From: Inia geoffrensis
Taxonomy: Eukaryota > Chordata > Mammalia > Artiodactyla > Iniidae
Direction of reading: 5' to 3'
Assembly (NCBI GenBank): GCA_036417435.1
Contig: CM070910.1
Coordinates: 78,786,784-78,850,783 of the forward strand
Length of the DNA: 64,000 bases
Shown here: piece by piece, positions 61,521 through 64,000 of the stretch
How positions within the stretch are numbered: the stretch's first letter is position 1
Layout of the letters: the number at the start of each line of letters is the position of its first letter
Made by a program: the position numbers and the translations under genes
Notes under the pieces: generated by a model
Told to the model about the DNA's origin: nothing
Seen by the model: only the letters and a program-made list of their open reading frames with translations
Databases searched by the model: none

Positions 61521-63255
61521 TTGGCCAAAAAGGGCGTATGCGTTTTTTCCTGAATATATTCAGGAAAAAACGCATACGCCCTTTTTGGCCAAGTGCATCA
61601 CTGTCGAACTGCTGCCTCTTTTCCTACGATTTCAGAGCTATTCTTATCTATCACCTGATATCTGTTTTCTGCAATTCTGTGTCGTGTTCAAGTCCTCTTC
61701 ACAGTCTTCCTTCTATAAATTTTTGGATGATAGGGGTCATTTGGAACTTCGCAGGATTGTGAGTTACAGTGCCAAAAATCTCCTTTTGTCAACTCGCTTT
61801 TTTGTGAGCTGACCGCAAACCCGAATAATTGCTTCAGGCCCTAATCTCGTTCCGGCATGGCACGCTGAGCCTTTGGTGAATTCTTCTTCCTGTAGGGAAA
61901 TCATCGTTCAATGTGCCCGTCCAAACACATCGAGTTAGCCGCTCATTGGTTCTCCTTATTCCTGCACATCTTCCACAGAAATTGCAAACTGTGCCGAACA
62001 AGAGGTCAAAGGCACTGACTCTCGAAGTGGGGAGAATGTTAATATCGCATCTGGAAAGGTGAACTCGAGTACCAGGGGGGGAAAATGGCGATGAATTTTA
62101 GAAATTTTGCCTGATCACTTAGTGGACCATATTCTGGGTTTTCCATGCATATTTTAGCTGAAGGATAAATCCCTTAAATGTGGAGATTTGGGACCCGTGG
62201 ATGGGGAATCATGCACCATTACCTCAAAGGGTCTGCATTCCCTCACCAATAGTATCAACCCCAAGTGTCCAGCCTTATCTCTACCACAGCTGTGGACGTA
62301 GAGGTGGTCAATCAAAGATTTCTAACAAGCCCTCAAGGACTTATTTAAGAATTTCTCTCTATTTCACAGTCCTTGTGCTTTCTTTTGCAAATTTATTTCT
62401 ATAAGGGGATTTAGTTTATTTACACTGCTGTGTGTATGCTGCTGTACACAAGTGATTTTCTTATGGAGACCTATAAATGTATGGGTTTTAAGTTTCTTCA
62501 CAGTCAGGTTTATTCCTAGGTTTTGAATACGGGGTGTTGAGTCGATTTGGTTGAGCGAGGAGTAGGTCTTGTCTAATATATATTTGGCTTATGGAATGGT
62601 ATCTGTCCTAATGTCCATCTCTGGTTTTATGCAGCCTCCCCACTCTCCTTTGACCTTAAGCAAGCATAAATTTCTTTTGTAAATGTGAGACTCTGTTGTG
62701 TTTTCAAATGCAGTTCATGCGTAGTCGTGTTTCATTCCCGGTATTAGTGATATCTTATGATGTTTCTTTTTCTGTGTGACTTATTTCACTTAGAATCATC
62801 GTAACTAAATCCACTCATTATGCTGCTACTGGTCTGTGGCCATTGATTTCATTGTTGAGTGATATTCCATTGTAGGGATGTACCACAACTTCTATATCCA
62901 GTTTTCTCTTTCTGAGCTATTGAAGTTGTACCATAGTCAAGGTTCCTGTACACAGAGCAGCCCCAAACTTTGGTGTGGCTCTGTCTTTTTCATTTAAATT
63001 TTCCGAATCTATAGCACCATAAGTGGAAGTGCCCTAGGCTCTCTAGCTTGTTTTTTTCTTTGTTCCAGGAAACACCATCCATTTCTCCAGAGTGGGTGTT
63101 GGCAATTTCCATCCCGCCCATCAGCATAACAAGGCTGCCGGTTCTCCATGGCCTGTCCTGCCTCTCTGGATTTTACATTTTTTTCGGAGGGCCCTTTTGA
63201 TCGGTGGGAAGTGAGACTTCCTTGTAGTGCGGATTTCCATTGCAGCCTTGCTTGG
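61521..63255 (+). repeat. Unit 36, type E (fourth copy)
   Basis: Type E markers throughout, with gatcacttagtgg and agtatcaacccc as private changes. Near the right end (about 63140-63205) a short non-F tract interrupts F-type sequence. Confidence 0.97.
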
Positions 63256-63326
63256 TTGGCCAAAAAGGGCGTATGCGTTTTTTCCTGAATATATCAGGAA
63301 AAAACGCATACGCCCTTTTTGGCCAA
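63256..63326. repeat. Palindrome of unit 37, 71 bp with centre deletion
   Basis: The centre reads cctgaatatatcagg instead of cctgaatatattcagg, losing one T. The arms otherwise pair fully, so only the turn of the hairpin is altered. Confidence 0.94.
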
Positions 63327-64000
63327 GTGCATCACTGTCGAACTGCTGCCTCTTTTCCTACGATTTCAGAGCAAAATTTATCTACCACGTGATTTCTGTT
63401 TTCTGCAATTCTGTGTTGTGTTCAAGTCCTCTTCACAGTCTTCCTTCAATAAATTTTTGGATGATAGGGGTCATTTGGTACTCCGCAGGATTGTGAGTTA
63501 CAGTGCCAAAAATCTCTTTTTGTCAACTCGCTTTTTTGTGAGCTGACCGCAAACCCGAATAATTGCTTTAGGCCCTAATCTCGTTCTGGCATGGCACGCT
63601 GGGCCTTTGGTGAATTCTTCTTCCTGTAGGGAAATCATCGTTCAATGTGCCCATCCAAACACATCGAGTTAGCCGCTCATTTGTTCTCCTTATACCTGCT
63701 CATCTTCCACAGAAATTGCAAACTGTGCCGAACAAGAGGTCAAAGGCACTCACTCTCGAAGTGGGGAGAATGTTAATATCGCATCTGGAAAGGTGAACTC
63801 GAGTACCAGGGGGGGAAAATGGCGATGAATTTTAGAAATTTTGCCTGATCACTTCGTGGACCATATTCTGGGTTTTCCATGCATATTTTAGCTGAAGGAT
63901 AAATCCCTTAAATGTGGAGATTTGGGACCCGTGGATGGGGAATCATGCACCATTACCTCAAAGGGTCTGCATTCCCTCACCAATAGTATCAGCCCCAAGT
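63256..64000 (+). repeat. Unit 37, left part only (type F)
   Basis: Contains the palindrome and most of the unassigned module; the window ends before the L1 part. Private: gagcaaaatttatc, ggcactcactctcg. Confidence 0.96.

Larger units (their letters stand above)
1..64000 (+). repeat. Satellite array, ~1,736-bp monomer, head to tail
   Basis: The window is a single tandem array. The palindrome recurs at 771, 2507, 4243, 5978, 7713, 9449, 11185 and so on to 63256, giving 36 full units and two partial ones, all in the same orientation. Module positions in any unit can be read from its palindrome start: palindrome +1 to +72, unassigned module about +73 to +857, L1-derived module about +858 to +1726, then a 10-bp linker. 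Most units carry one EcoRI site near +358 and one XhoI site near +544. There is no gene-like region anywhere. A cetartiodactyl source is inferred from the L1 3' UTR type; the common cetacean satellite of similar unit length is a candidate identity that I could not verify. Confidence 0.98.
60858..64000 (+). repeat. E-F two-unit block, fourth copy (runs off the window)
   Basis: Matches 52178 onward at an offset of 8,680 bp, starting with the tatctgtcttaatg joint variant and continuing through type E into type F. Confidence 0.9.

Noticed and set aside
1..64000. CRISPR array
   Set aside because: The period is 1.7 kb with no short repeats and unique spacers; the whole unit repeats.

Overview
The whole 64 kb window is one uninterrupted head-to-tail satellite DNA array. 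A repeat unit of about 1,736 bp (complete units range from 1,730 to 1,740 bp) is present as 36 complete copies plus a partial copy at each end, all in the same orientation. I find no unique sequence, no functional protein gene, no RNA gene and no CRISPR array. The many short open frames are the same few frames recurring with the repeat period.

Each unit has three modules. Phased on the palindrome, these are: (1) a 72-bp palindrome with no spacer, starting TTGGCCAAAAAG and folding on itself as two 36-base arms, which resembles the inverted-repeat hairpin of a mariner-type MITE; (2) about 785 bp that I cannot assign to any family; (3) about 870 bp that is recognisably the 3' end of a LINE-1 element on the minus strand, namely the decayed C-terminal coding end of ORF2 and then the 3' UTR down to the A-rich tail, which reads as T-rich on the plus strand. 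The L1 copy is cut off at its 5' side about 10 bp before the next palindrome.

The organism is a mammal. The L1 3' UTR type and the mariner-like arms point to a cetartiodactyl. The unit length fits the roughly 1.7 kb common cetacean satellite I know of, but I could not compare sequences, so that is only a candidate identity.

Layout: units 0-16 (to about 28.4 kb) form subfamily A, with mostly imperfect palindromes. Units 17-18 (28.5-32.0 kb) are transitional. Units 19-37 form subfamily B, with mostly perfect palindromes. Local amplification is visible at several scales: a near-identical run of 1,735-bp units at about 3.7-8.5 kb; a 1.2-kb patch shared at an offset of 3,472 bp (10.3-11.6 and 13.8-15.0 kb); a six-unit higher-order repeat of 10,417 bp tandemly duplicated (31,344-41,760 and 41,761-52,177); and a two-unit E-F block copied again at 52,178-55,648 and from 60,858 onward. 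Mosaic units near the right end show short exchange tracts, two of them next to the palindrome.

The most notable signal is in the palindrome. Units 13-15 show a matched change in both arms with a one-armed intermediate. A four-base variant occurs in the right arm of units 1, 10 and 11 and, as its complement, in the left arm of unit 16. This looks like arm-to-arm correction or flipping of a hairpin DNA.
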